In this document: positions 8,162 through 17,005 of the stretch, piece by piece
Numbering within the stretch: position 1 is the stretch's first letter
How the letters are laid out: each line of letters starts with the position of its first letter
Source: Arthrobacter bambusae
Lineage (GTDB): Bacteria; Actinomycetota; Actinomycetes; Actinomycetales; Micrococcaceae
Length of the DNA: 64,000 nt
Assembly: GCF_022606295.1 (NCBI RefSeq)
Contig: NZ_JAHHZS010000018.1
Location: forward strand, 35,862-99,861
Direction of reading: 5' to 3'
The notes under the pieces: model-generated
The model's database searches: none
Told to the model about the DNA's origin: nothing
Seen by the model: only the letters and a program-made list of their open reading frames with translations
Translations under genes and position numbers: made by a program

Positions 8162-9577
8162 ATGTCCACCATTATCGAACAGTTGGCGGAATTCGCCACT
8201 GGAACCACCGCGGAATCAATGCCTGACGAAGTGGCGCACGCTTCCAAGCGAGTGCTGCTGGATTCGCTCGGCTGCGCTGTCGCCTCGGTCGGTGAGGCCG
8301 GTGCCGAGCGCGGTATCGCCTACGCCCAGATCCTTGGTGGGGACACCGGCCCGGCGACCATCCTCGGCACCGGAAAGACCACCTCGGTGCCGGGCGCCGC
8401 CTTCGCAAACGGCGAGCTCATCAATGCCCTCGACCAGGATTCTGTGCTGCCTCCGGGACATGTCTCCCCCTACGTACTACCCGGCGTCGTTGCAACAGCC
8501 GAGGCGCAGGGGGCAGACGGGGCTACCCTACTTGCCGCTGTGGCCGTTGCGCATGAGATGTCGTTCCGCATCGGAAAAGCCCACGACTACCTGCGCGACA
8601 TCAAGGACGGAGTAGTCACAATCCCGAAGGTCACCGGCTACAGCAGTACGCTGTTTGGCGCAACTGCCGCTATCGGAATGGTCAAGGGTTTCGACGCCGA
8701 GATGATGGCCGACGCGCTGGGCATCATGGGATCTACGATGCCGACGAACACGCAGGGCGCCTGGATCATGCACGCTCCCCCTACGACCATCAAGTACCAG
8801 CTCGCGGGCGGCTCGGCACTCGCTTCCGTCACCGCGGCGAATCTGGCCGAGTTGGGACACACCGGCGACCGGTTGATACTGGATGACCGCGAGTACGGCT
8901 TCCCTCGCTTCATCGGAACGATGCGGTGGGAGCCCGCATCAATCACTACGGACCTCGGCTCCGACTGGCGCTTCCCCCGGTATGTCTCAATCAAGCCCTA
9001 CCCGCACTGCAGAGTGATGCACGCCCTTTTCGACGGCCTCATCGACATCGTGGATTCAAACGATATCCGTCCGGAGGAGATCGAATCGATCCAAGCCTGG
9101 GGCGAGAGCTTCGTCATACAGCCGGCGTGGACGAACACCGTGATCCGAAATGTGCGTGACGCCCAATTCGGCATGACGCACGGTCTTGCGATGGCCGCAC
9201 ACCGCCTTGCACCCGGCATTGAGTGGCAGCAGCCGGAGGCGGTTCAGAATCCCTCTGTGCTGGCGCTGATGGACCGAACTACCTTCAATCCCCACCCTGA
9301 GCACGCCGCCGCCCTGGCGAACGACCCTGCGGCGCGGCTGTCACGCGTCGAAGTCCGCGCCCGCGGTCAGGTGTTTGTACAGGATCGCAACTTCCCGAAA
9401 GGCAGCCCATCCGCCGATCCGGCAAGCTACATGACCGACGAGGAGCTGATTAACAAGTTCCTGCATAACGTAGAGCATGTTGTGACCAACGATCGTGCCG
9501 GTGCAGTCGTGGACTCGGTCTTCAACCTTGAAAAGCTCGATGACTTTAGCGAGGTCGTCCGCCTCCTGCGGGCATAG
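8162..9577 (+). CDS. MmgE/PrpD family protein
   Basis: A 471-residue member of the MmgE/PrpD family, which includes 2-methylcitrate dehydratase, cis-aconitate decarboxylase and iminodisuccinate epimerase. Visible family features are ASKRVLLDSLGCAVAS near the N-terminus, GAAFANGELINALDQD, a VSIKPYPHCRVMHALFD segment and a C-terminal DRTTFNPHP region. The frame also has a GTG at 8153, but GAGGAG at 8148-8153 is placed for the ATG at 8162. Its position directly after a CoA transferase and near Mct/Meh/lyase homologues makes a C5-C7 branched di- or tricarboxylate a plausible substrate. The exact reaction is not resolved. Confidence 0.85.
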   Translation: MSTIIEQLAEFATGTTAESMPDEVAHASKRVLLDSLGCAVASVGEAGAERGIAYAQILGGDTGPATILGTGKTTSVPGAAFANGELINALDQDSVLPPGHVSPYVLPGVVATAEAQGADGATLLAAVAVAHEMSFRIGKAHDYLRDIKDGVVTIPKVTGYSSTLFGATAAIGMVKGFDAEMMADALGIMGSTMPTNTQGAWIMHAPPTTIKYQLAGGSALASVTAANLAELGHTGDRLILDDREYGFPRFIGTMRWEPASITTDLGSDWRFPRYVSIKPYPHCRVMHALFDGLIDIVDSNDIRPEEIESIQAWGESFVIQPAWTNTVIRNVRDAQFGMTHGLAMAAHRLAPGIEWQQPEAVQNPSVLALMDRTTFNPHPEHAAALANDPAARLSRVEVRARGQVFVQDRNFPKGSPSADPASYMTDEELINKFLHNVEHVVTNDRAGAVVDSVFNLEKLDDFSEVVRLLRA

Positions 9578-10577
9578 GCGCTTATGCGACCAAAATTAGG
9601 GAAATTATTCCCCGCATCGTGAAGAGCTATCTGACCGGGGCAAAGTTTTTCCTAAAGCCGCCTAATGTAGAAAATATTTTTAATGGCGGTGGATGGCGGC
9701 CTTTTTCAGGCCGGTCAGCGACGCTAGCCAGGATTCTAGGAGCCGCTTCAATGGTTCTCAGCATCTGCCTGCGTGGACCAGCTATCTGGCTTGCCGGTAC
9801 ATGCAAACGACCACGTTGTTGACGGCTCGGGCCGAAGTCCTGCACGGGCGTCGTTTGAGCTCTTCCGTTGTGCACGAATGACGATCTGCCGGCACCGAGC
9901 CCAGAGCTCAAGGCCGACGATCAGAATCATTTGTACCGCGGGAAGGCGTCACCATGGTCTTCGCCTGCTTCGAGTGTCGACATCGCCAGGCGAAAGCACC
10001 CCTGGCAGCGTCTGTTCGACCTCGTTGGCGGCAGGCAGCCATCGAGCTTCGAAACCGTTGCCTGTGCGTGTGACATGGCCAGTGCGGTCGTGGCGGGGCC
10101 CGAGGTGCGGAATTCATCAATACGGAGGCGCCGGTGTCGGTTCAGCGACTGCCGGCTGGGAATGGTGTGGGGATCGCAACCGCGGCACGCGCCGTCATTG
10201 ACAGGTTGTCCGCAGGCGATGCTGGTGTCTATGACCATCAGGGCGGATCGGCTTGGCTCCGGTGACAGCGATTGCTCAGCCTCAGGCCAGCGCAACTGTC
10301 GGCAGGGCGGCCGTACTCGCGATAGACGCGATAGAAGCGAATAGCCGTTGATGGGGACCGCTATCCAAGAAAAACATGACCTTTGCGATATCAGGGGGTA
10401 CTTATGCAGAAGATCTGACCCTATACCCCGGGCACATTGGGCATCATCGGCCGCGCGGGACGCGGCGAAAGCTCAAAGGGCTCTGGCGGCTCGACGGGGT
10501 CACTTCCCTGCGGAGCGCAATGCAACATCCGTCCTTCCGTCCAAGGATGTGACGCTAACAAGCGAAGGGCGGTACCC
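9578..10577. other. 1-kb region without a recognisable gene
   Basis: Several short open frames occur on both strands, the longest about 158 codons on the plus strand, but their codon pattern and translations look random and I recognise no domain. AT-rich stretches around 9590-9690 follow the MmgE/PrpD stop. It may be decayed DNA. Confidence 0.5.
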
Positions 10578-10838
10578 ATGGAAACCGGGAGTATGAGCGG
10601 TGTGACGATGTACGTCACGGACCAATGGCAGTCTTTGATTGGCGAGATCGTCGAAATCTGGCGCCACGGATCCCTGTATCGCACGGGGCTAGTTGATGAC
10701 GCGATGCCAGACGCGTCGGGCATCTGGGTAGCGCCCGACGGTGTTCTACAACGGGAGTTCATAGACGCCGCATCCGGGTGCGAGGTCAGGACTAGGCTGT
10801 ACCCGCGCTCCGGGTATGCCCAGGAGACAGCTCCTTAG
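10578..10838 (+). CDS. small hypothetical protein
   Basis: An 86-residue protein. Residues about 15-75 (GEIVEIWRHGSLYRTGLVDDAMPDASG and IWVAPDGVLQREFIDAASG, read as two pieces) have a regular beta-rich pattern of a kind seen in small uncharacterised proteins of Arthrobacter relatives. The ATG at 10578 has AAGGGCGG 7-15 bp upstream; the longer frame upstream has no coding character. It stands alone between the MmgE/PrpD gene and the transporter. Function unknown. Confidence 0.5.
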   Translation: METGSMSGVTMYVTDQWQSLIGEIVEIWRHGSLYRTGLVDDAMPDASGIWVAPDGVLQREFIDAASGCEVRTRLYPRSGYAQETAP

Positions 10839-10937
10839 TTCACCAGGGATTCAGCTGAAGCAGTCGAGCGAGCTCACGGCAGCGTGAGCGGCGACTATGC
10901 CCGTAGCGAGTCCTATGCGCGATGAGTAAAAATCCAT

Positions 10938-10972
10938 TGACCCGGGAGTTTTTATATATTATATTCAATGTG
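10938..10972 (+). promoter_or_regulatory. AT-rich operator/promoter, site 2, upstream of the transporter
   Basis: A TTGACC at 10938-10943 is followed after about 17 bp by TATATT-like sequence inside the run TTTTTATATATTATATTC (10950-10966). The AT-rich core resembles the elements at 6841, 15266 and 20931. It lies about 180 bp before the short ORF at 11150. Confidence 0.45.
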
Positions 10973-11149
10973 ATCAGCGTTACATGGTGTAGATCACCGC
11001 TGCCGCCGGCGCACAACTCATTCCGGAGAATGTCCGTCGGCGCGACCGCTGCATGGGGCTCGATTTGAGAGTGGCATGAGCGCGCGATTGCTTATTTTTC
11101 AAAGAAGACGGCAGCTTTACGAGCCGTTTCCGTTTCGGAAGGAAGTTCA

Positions 11150-11212
11150 ATGATGAGCCCCGCTAAACTGCCCAGCCCCGACATGACCGACGACAACGCC
11201 GCGGCAAACTGA
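11150..11212 (+). CDS. possible 20-codon leader peptide ORF
   Basis: ATG ATG starts with GGAAGG 7-12 bp upstream, a better-placed Shine-Dalgarno than that of the transporter itself. It reads 20 codons rich in Pro, Ala and Asp and ends 13 bp before the MFS ATG. It could be a translated leader or chance; no homologue is recognised. Confidence 0.3.
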   Translation: MMSPAKLPSPDMTDDNAAAN

Positions 11213-11225
11213 AAGGTTCACGATC

Positions 11226-12518
11226 ATGTCAATTAAGAGTCTCGGAATCTCCGCTCTCGAAGGAGGCCCGCGGATGGGCCTCAGCCAGTACTTGGTGGTC
11301 TTCCTGTGCATGCTCCTAAACATGATGGATGGCTTTGATCTCTTCATAGTGGGTTTCGCCCTGCCGCATCTACCTAACGGGTTTGCTTCCGCCAGCGAGA
11401 AGGGCTTCATCATCAGCGCCGCACTGTTCGGTATGGGCATAGGTGCGATGTTCCTAGCCAGATTGGCAGACCGCGTCGGACGCCGAATAACCGTCCTCGG
11501 CGGTCTCCTCGCAAACCTGATCGGACTCGTCGTCTCCGCCCTGGCGGTCAACGCAGCAATCCTGATGACTGGTCGGTTCCTAACTGGTCTCGGAGTCGGC
11601 GTGGTCAGCGTCGTCATCGTCGTCATCGCTCAGGAGGCGTCCCCCGCCGAACGCCGCAGCATGTCCACTGGAATCGTCATGATCGGCTTCCCCCTAGGAA
11701 GCACGGTGGGCGCATTTGCCAGCGCAGCGGCACTGTCCTTGACCGGCAACGCCTGGCAGTCCTTGTTCTGGGCCGGCGTCATCCTCGCAGTAATCGGACT
11801 AGCGGTCGCTTACTTCACAGTTCCGGAGTCCGCCGCTTTCCTCGCTCGGGCTGCACGGGCCGTCCCTGGTGGCGAGACAGGAACGGAATCGGCGAAGGCT
11901 CCAGAAGAGCGTCCGACAGCGGAAGAGACCAGGCCCGCCTTGTTCGGTAGATCCCTTTGGGCCACCACTCTCCTGCTGGCAATTGGGTACGGCATGCTGT
12001 CGGCGGCCTACTATTTTGTAGGAACGTGGACACCACAGCTCATCACCAATCTCACCGGGGACCAGGCAGCCGGTGCGATCGCAGGTATAAGCGTGAGCGT
12101 GGGAACGCTCGTCGGTGCGGTCCTATTCGCCCTCGTCAGCCTGCGCTTCAAGGCAGTGGGCCTAACGACGGCGTTTCTGTGCATCGGCATCCTCGCGATC
12201 ATCGGATTCGCCCTCTTGATGCCGAGCCCCATCGCTAACATCTTCGGTGGTCTTTTGGGCCTGACGGTCTTCGCGTCGATGGCGGGATACACGGCGATGG
12301 TCCCAACGCAGTATCCGGTGCTGGCGCGGGCCAAAGGGTACGGCATGATGTTGGGCATCGGGCGCGTAGGTGCGATCATTGCTCCCCTGCTCGTCGGCTT
12401 TGCAGTGAGCGTCATCGACACCCGGGTGATCTACTTCCTGGCTATCATCCCCGTCGGCTTCGCGGTCGCCTTCTCGCTGATCCTCCAGTTAAGGTCACGT
12501 AAGACGATCACGGCCTAA
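11226..12518 (+). CDS. MFS transporter, aromatic acid:H+ symporter (PcaK/BenK) type
   Basis: A 430-residue 12-helix major facilitator. The first helix carries the NMMDGFDLFIVGFALPHL segment; the DGFD motif is characteristic of AAHS transporters for protocatechuate, benzoate and related acids. The A-motif loop between helices 2 and 3 reads LADRVGRR. The central cytoplasmic loop (about residues 205-240) is Glu/Ala-rich, and a second six-helix half follows. It most likely imports the acid substrate of the surrounding CoA-dependent pathway. Downstream is a strong terminator, so the gene is its own unit, with the AT-rich site 2 upstream. Confidence 0.88.
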   Translation: MSIKSLGISALEGGPRMGLSQYLVVFLCMLLNMMDGFDLFIVGFALPHLPNGFASASEKGFIISAALFGMGIGAMFLARLADRVGRRITVLGGLLANLIGLVVSALAVNAAILMTGRFLTGLGVGVVSVVIVVIAQEASPAERRSMSTGIVMIGFPLGSTVGAFASAAALSLTGNAWQSLFWAGVILAVIGLAVAYFTVPESAAFLARAARAVPGGETGTESAKAPEERPTAEETRPALFGRSLWATTLLLAIGYGMLSAAYYFVGTWTPQLITNLTGDQAAGAIAGISVSVGTLVGAVLFALVSLRFKAVGLTTAFLCIGILAIIGFALLMPSPIANIFGGLLGLTVFASMAGYTAMVPTQYPVLARAKGYGMMLGIGRVGAIIAPLLVGFAVSVIDTRVIYFLAIIPVGFAVAFSLILQLRSRKTITA

Positions 12519-12723
12519 TCCAGAGTCATCCGGCGCACGTAGAAATCGTCCCGCCGAGTTGATTTCCCACCTCGTTGACCAGCGCTGGCAGGCCCAGTTC
12601 GTATAAGCGTCCGACATGACCTCCCGCAATCTGGAGCCCACTCACGCTTCGCCATAGACGCGCGGGCGGGGCAGTCGACCGAATGCAACCGCTAGTGCGA
12701 TACCGCACGTATCCTGAGGAGGG

Positions 12724-12761
12724 GGCCTGAGCCCGGTGTAGCACGGGGCTCAGGCCTTTTT
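12724..12761 (+). terminator. rho-independent terminator after the MFS gene
   Basis: An 11-bp perfect stem, GGCCTGAGCCC (12724-12734) and GGGCTCAGGCC (12746-12756), followed by TTTTT. Confidence 0.85.
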
Positions 12762-13179
12762 CGGCTGGCTCATACCTTGACTAGGCTGAACCTTCAACGA
12801 CAACTGCTATTCGTGCCAAGGGTCGCCGACGTGATTGCTCCGATCTGAGCTGAGACATCTAGAAAAGACGCTGGGGGCATGCACTTGCCCGTGACCCGCG
12901 GCAGGGACCCTAGGGCTGACCTTGCCACGGCCCGTTTAGCAGGGAACCGGCGCAAATAGCTCGGTGTCATCTCGTCCCCAGGACCTCGGAGTAGGTGGGC
13001 TGGGAGTAGCCAATCTCATATTCCGGTAGGAGGGCCGCCGGGTAGCCTCGCATTCGCCGACCTTCGGGTTCCCACGCCGCAGACCGCGGTTATGCCGTCG
13101 GGTGCTGGCCAGGTACAGTCGGAGTCCACAGAAATGGGGGAGCGGGAAGCTGCCCGACAAAACCCGCGCCCAGCGAGTT
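12762..13179. other. no gene seen
   Basis: Roughly 420 bp past the transporter terminator with only short frames of random composition on both strands. Confidence 0.5.
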
Positions 13180-13550
13180 TCAAGCTTCCAAATTGATACC
13201 TAGACGTGCCGCATGGGAGCGGGTGGGGTCGACAAAAACGGAGGTTCCCGTGTCAGGACGGTGTGTCCGGCCCAGTGCTGTGTGGGATACGGGGGCCAAC
13301 GGACCAGCCGTGCGGACCCTTTGTTGTGCCGGACATACGGGAAGTGCCTGCGCAGATGCGCCCATGATGCGGATCAACCGGGACTCCGAGGTCGAACCGT
13401 GCAGCAGCTGCCGGGTCACGACCAGGCACAGGAGTTCGGCATCATCGAGCCGGACTTTTCGGCTTGGCCGGCCAGACCGGGTGTAGCTCAGCTTCGACGG
13501 GACGCAGTCGGCGAGGGAGATGCAGAGTGTGGCCAGGGGAGGCCTGGATA
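13180..13550 (-). pseudogene. IS982-type transposase remnant (N-terminal part)
   Basis: The minus-strand frame reads ...RLDDAELLCLVVTRQLL followed by STSESRLIRI and ALPVCPAQQ. This matches the N-terminal helical region of actinobacterial IS982-family transposases (pattern SDAELVTLAV..LLG..SE.RWLR..LFPYLPQQ, from memory). A FVDPTRSHAARLG piece further on matches the usual VDSTPVECGRS region around the first catalytic Asp. The rest of the transposase is missing, so this is a dead fragment. Confidence 0.55.
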
Positions 13551-13838
13551 AGGAAGTCGTAATGTGGAATGTTGCAGAATAGACCCTTACGCCTAGAGGC
13601 CGGGGTCTGTTAGTTGCTGGAGAATCCGCTTAGCCTTTGGTGTCAACCATGAACTCAACAGGCCGAAACATCACGGCAGCATCGCGTCACGCTAGCCTCG
13701 GCTCGCGCCAACTTGCCAGGGCGGCGGAATGGCGAGGTGCATGATGCGTCGCTGTAGGCACGGCACAGTCTCAAAGGTCCTCGTTCATCTCGACCATCGC
13801 CCAGTGCACAGACGGTCTCGCCGCTGCGTGGAGGCCGG
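13551..13838. other. no gene seen
   Basis: About 290 bp between the transposase remnant and the cupin stop codon, with no frame of coding character. Confidence 0.5.
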
Positions 13839-14276
13839 CTACGAGCCCGCCGCCGACGTCACGGCATTCCTTGTAGGTGACGAGCCGTATACCTCGTCGC
13901 TCACCAGCTCGAGCCAAGTGTTGGAGTTCGCCGCGTCATCACAGAGCTCAATCATGGCCAGGTGTTCCATGAAGCTGTCGGGGGTCGCGCCGTGCCAGTG
14001 CTCCTCCCCCGGCGGCGTGTACACGGTCTGCCCGGCGTGCACCTCGATGACTTCCCCTCCACGGGATTGCATCAAGGCAACACCGGCAAGGACATGGAGG
14101 AACTGTCCACGGGAGTGTGAGTGCCACGCCGTGCGGGATTTTGGGGCGAAGCGTACGCGTCCGACCACCATGCGGTGATCGTCCTCCACGGGCTCCACGA
14201 TGAGCTCGGACCAGACTTCACCGGTCATTCGGGTCGGCGCAGTCTTAGTCACTGCAGCGGGGGGAAGAATATGCAT
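13839..14276 (-). CDS. small cupin-domain protein
   Basis: A 145-residue single cupin: AWHSHSRGQFLHVLAGVAL supplies motif 1 (HxH followed by Q) and [14 protein letters not shown] supplies motif 2 (EExHxH). This pattern is common in small manganese- or iron-binding cupins. The start ATG at 14276 has AGAGGA 4 bp upstream; the longer upstream frame overlaps the GntR gene and is not used. It lies 127 bp downstream of the GntR gene on the same strand. Its close relative at 35396-35806 shares the PPGEEHWHG motif. Reaction unknown. Confidence 0.8.
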   Translation of the reverse strand: MHILPPAAVTKTAPTRMTGEVWSELIVEPVEDDHRMVVGRVRFAPKSRTAWHSHSRGQFLHVLAGVALMQSRGGEVIEVHAGQTVYTPPGEEHWHGATPDSFMEHLAMIELCDDAANSNTWLELVSDEVYGSSPTRNAVTSAAGS

Positions 14277-14403
14277 TGTGTCCTCTCCGATATTGGGTCT
14301 AACAGGGGGCGGAGCATCACGCCGTGGATGAGTCAGTCGGTCGACTGCAGCGGTACCTGGGTGTTTCGGGCCCGGTCCATGTCCGGCCGTTGGGGCAACC
14401 CTC

Positions 14404-15072
14404 TTACTCTCCCGAGGCGAGTTGCCGGCCTTCGAAGTATTCGGCAAGCTTCTCACCGGAGTTGCGGATATGCTGCGCCATGGCCTCCCGGGCCGCCTTG
14501 GTGTCCCGGGCAACGATGGCGTTGATAACCTCCGAGTGGTCATGGGCCGTCGTTTCAGGCCACCCCGGGATTTGGGTATAGAACGCTCGCGGCACGTAAC
14601 GCGCAAAGTTTCCGAGTGCCCAGCGCAGGCGCTCTGAGCCGGACATGCGGTAAACGAGCTTATGGAACTCGTGGTTCTTGCTCTCAAGCATCTCATAATC
14701 GCCGCGGTCTGCCGCGTCCATGAGTTCGCGGTGGATGGCGAGCAGTGTGTCGGTCTGGGAATCGTTGGCGCGCACGGCGGCTCGGGCGGTGAGCTCGCCA
14801 GCAATGAGTGCATGCGCTTCGAAGAGGTCCCTGATGTCATCGGCCACCAGCGGAACGACGACGAAGCCTCTGCGCGGAAGAAGTTCGAGAAACCCCTCGA
14901 CCCGGAGCGCTTGGAGGGCTTCCCGTACCGGCGTGGCGGATACCTCCAGAGCCTCCCCCACAGCATCGGCACGCACTGAAGATCCGGGGGCCATTTCACC
15001 GGCCATAATCGCTTGCCTCAAGTACGAGGCGACCTCATCGCTGAGCTGGGCACGCCTATTCGTAACTGCCAT
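14404..15072 (-). CDS. GntR family transcriptional regulator, FCD (FadR) subfamily
   Basis: A 222-residue regulator: an N-terminal winged helix (about residues 8-75, with AVGEALEVSATPVREALQAL as the recognition region and RRGFVVVPL as the wing), then an all-helical FCD ligand domain with HEFHKLVYRMSG and metal/ligand histidines (for example AHDHSEVI and AQHI). Start at 15072 with GGGAG 6 bp upstream. It is divergent from the acyl-CoA dehydrogenase operon and is the only regulator in the first 25 kb. It probably senses a pathway acid and represses the cluster through the AT-rich sites at 6841, 10953, 15266 and 20931; that link is inference. Confidence 0.88.
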   Translation of the reverse strand: MAVTNRRAQLSDEVASYLRQAIMAGEMAPGSSVRADAVGEALEVSATPVREALQALRVEGFLELLPRRGFVVVPLVADDIRDLFEAHALIAGELTARAAVRANDSQTDTLLAIHRELMDAADRGDYEMLESKNHEFHKLVYRMSGSERLRWALGNFARYVPRAFYTQIPGWPETTAHDHSEVINAIVARDTKAAREAMAQHIRNSGEKLAEYFEGRQLASGE

Positions 15073-15260
15073 CCGTACTCCCTGCCGGGGCAGCCCAAAC
15101 AGGGCGCCCTTCATCCGTGTCTGTATCCAACATTTAATAGTATGCCCGGTCCTGCAATACTGACCCACCCGCCCCTGCGCGTGCCGAAGCGGGCGGCCTG
15201 AGTGAAGGTCCAAGTCCGGCACGGCTGCTGTATTGACCTGACCTCGCCCTATTTTCGGAT

Positions 15261-15280
15261 TTATTATATTATATAGTAGT
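15261..15280. promoter_or_regulatory. AT-rich operator-like element, site 3
   Basis: ATATTATATAGTAG at 15266-15279 is the exact reverse complement of the 14 bp at 20931-20944. It lies between the divergent GntR and acyl-CoA dehydrogenase genes, about 70 bp before the dehydrogenase start. Confidence 0.55.
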
Positions 15281-15349
15281 TCTCGCCTCGATGTGTTTGC
15301 TCGTCGCGAAAGCCCATCCATCCTCCACCGAAGGAGCCGTGAGGTATTA

Positions 15350-16501
15350 ATGCACCGTCTAATTGAAGAAGAAGCCCTCCTGATCGAGACTGTTCGGGCG
15401 TTCATCGACCGCGACGTAAAACCGACTGTGCGTGAGGTAGAGCACGCCAACGAGTACCCGGAGAAGTGGATCGAGCAGATGAAGGAGATCGGTATCTACG
15501 GTCTCGCCGTTCCCGAAGAGTACGGCGGCATGCCAGTGTCGATGCCTTGCTACGCCAATGTCACCGAGGAGCTCTCGCGCGGCTGGATGTCGCTGGCGGG
15601 TGCCATGGGCGGTCACACAGTCGTCGCAAAACTCCTTGCTCAGTACGGCACTGAAGAGCAGAAACAGAAGTACCTCCCCCGCATGGCCACCGGAGAGCTC
15701 CGCGCCACAATGGCTCTCACCGAGCCGGGGGGCGGATCCGACTTGCAGGCGATGACTACCCTCGCCAAGCCCCAGGGCGAGGATCTGGTGATCAACGGAT
15801 CGAAGACCTGGATCTCGAACGCGCGCAAGTCTGGCCTGTTCGCACTGCTATGCAAGACTGATCCCGAAGCGCGGCCACGCCACAAGGGCATCTCGATCGT
15901 GCTCGTTGAGCAGGGCCCCGGCCTTGAAGTATCGCGTGACCTTCCGAAGCTGGGCTACAAAGGCGTCGAAAGCTGCGAGGTGCGATTCACGGATCTTCAC
16001 GTCCCGAAGAGCCAAATCCTCGGCGCAGAACCCGGCAAGGGCTTTGCCCAGATGATGCGAGGACTCGAAACCGGCCGCATCCAGGTCGCCTCCAGGGCCC
16101 TCGGTGTCGGCGCCGCGGCATTGGAAGCGGCGCTTCAATACGCACAGGAGCGCGAAAGCTTCGGCAAGCCGATTTGGAAGCATCAGGCCATCGGCCATTA
16201 CCTCGCCGACATGGCAACGAAACTCACCGCAGCACGGCAGCTGACCCGTCTCGCTGCCGAGAAGTTTGATAGCGGTGAGCGCTGTGACATGGAGGCCGGA
16301 ATGGCCAAGCTCTACGCCTCGGAAGTCGCGATGGAGATCGCGCTGAACGCAGTTCGTATCCACGGCGGCTACGGGTACTCGACCGAGTATGACGTCGAGC
16401 GCTACTTCCGCGACGCGCCGCTCATGATCGTGGGCGAGGGTACGAACGAAATCCAGCGCAATGTCATCGCGTCGCAGCTCGTTCAGCGGGGAGGAATCTG
16501 A
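15350..16501 (+). CDS. acyl-CoA dehydrogenase
   Basis: A 383-residue complete ACAD: LAVPEEYGG in the N-terminal domain, MALTEPGGGSDLQAM (FAD-binding LTEP.aGSD signature) and GSKTWISNA, then EVAMEIALNAVRIHGGYGYS, and the catalytic-base region VGEGTNEIQRN near the C-terminus. The ATG at 15350 has GAGG 7 bp upstream. It is first in an operon with a MaoC hydratase (2 bp gap) and a second ACAD. It would make a 2-enoyl-CoA that the MaoC protein can hydrate. Substrate not determined; methylsuccinyl-CoA or a longer branched diacyl-CoA fit the hypothesis for this cluster. Confidence 0.92.
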   Translation: MHRLIEEEALLIETVRAFIDRDVKPTVREVEHANEYPEKWIEQMKEIGIYGLAVPEEYGGMPVSMPCYANVTEELSRGWMSLAGAMGGHTVVAKLLAQYGTEEQKQKYLPRMATGELRATMALTEPGGGSDLQAMTTLAKPQGEDLVINGSKTWISNARKSGLFALLCKTDPEARPRHKGISIVLVEQGPGLEVSRDLPKLGYKGVESCEVRFTDLHVPKSQILGAEPGKGFAQMMRGLETGRIQVASRALGVGAAALEAALQYAQERESFGKPIWKHQAIGHYLADMATKLTAARQLTRLAAEKFDSGERCDMEAGMAKLYASEVAMEIALNAVRIHGGYGYSTEYDVERYFRDAPLMIVGEGTNEIQRNVIASQLVQRGGI

Positions 16502-16503
16502 GC

Positions 16504-16962
16504 ATGACTGTGCGCATGGTCGCCGGAACCGAGGGGCTCGAGGCAGCTGTCGGCGAGGAACTGGGTGTCAGCGACTGGGTCATCGTGGATCAAGACATGA
16601 TCGACGGTTTCGGCGAAATAACCGGCGACGAACAGTGGATCCATGTGGATCCAGTCCGTGCCGCCCAAGGACCGTTCGGCACCACCATCGCGCACGGCTT
16701 CCTTGTGCTGTCGCTCATCCCGTCACTCGCGAACCAGGTGTACGACGTGCTGGGATTCTCCGCGCGCGTCAATTACGGCCTGGAGAAGGCTCGCTTCCCC
16801 CAGCCCCTGCGCTCAGGGGAGAAAGTCCGGGATCACGTCACCATCGTGGGCGTAGAGCGCACCGCCACCGGCACTCGTGTCACCTTCTCACATCAGATTG
16901 AGTCGGATCGGGGCGGGCGGCCGGTGTGCGTCGCGCAGACCGTAATCCTCTTCACCGAGTAG
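16504..16962 (+). CDS. MaoC-like (R)-enoyl-CoA hydratase
   Basis: A 152-residue single hot-dog-fold protein. The hydratase-2 motif is visible as ITGDEQWIHVDP (Asp42 and His47 as the likely catalytic pair) and the following overhang as IAHGFLVLSL. It hydrates trans-2-enoyl-CoA to the 3-hydroxyacyl-CoA. It starts 2 bp after the stop of the acyl-CoA dehydrogenase and is followed 43 bp later by another dehydrogenase, so it very likely works on their product. Confidence 0.9.
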   Translation: MTVRMVAGTEGLEAAVGEELGVSDWVIVDQDMIDGFGEITGDEQWIHVDPVRAAQGPFGTTIAHGFLVLSLIPSLANQVYDVLGFSARVNYGLEKARFPQPLRSGEKVRDHVTIVGVERTATGTRVTFSHQIESDRGGRPVCVAQTVILFTE

Positions 16963-17005
16963 TCACCGCGTCGGCTTAACAAAACTTTCAGAAAGGAGTC
17001 TTCGC

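Noticed and set aside
1807..12761. GGGCCTGAGC/GCTCAGGCC repeats at 1807 and 12724 as a dispersed repeat family
   Set aside because: Both are terminator stems after genes, and different outside the stem; similar stems are common terminators.
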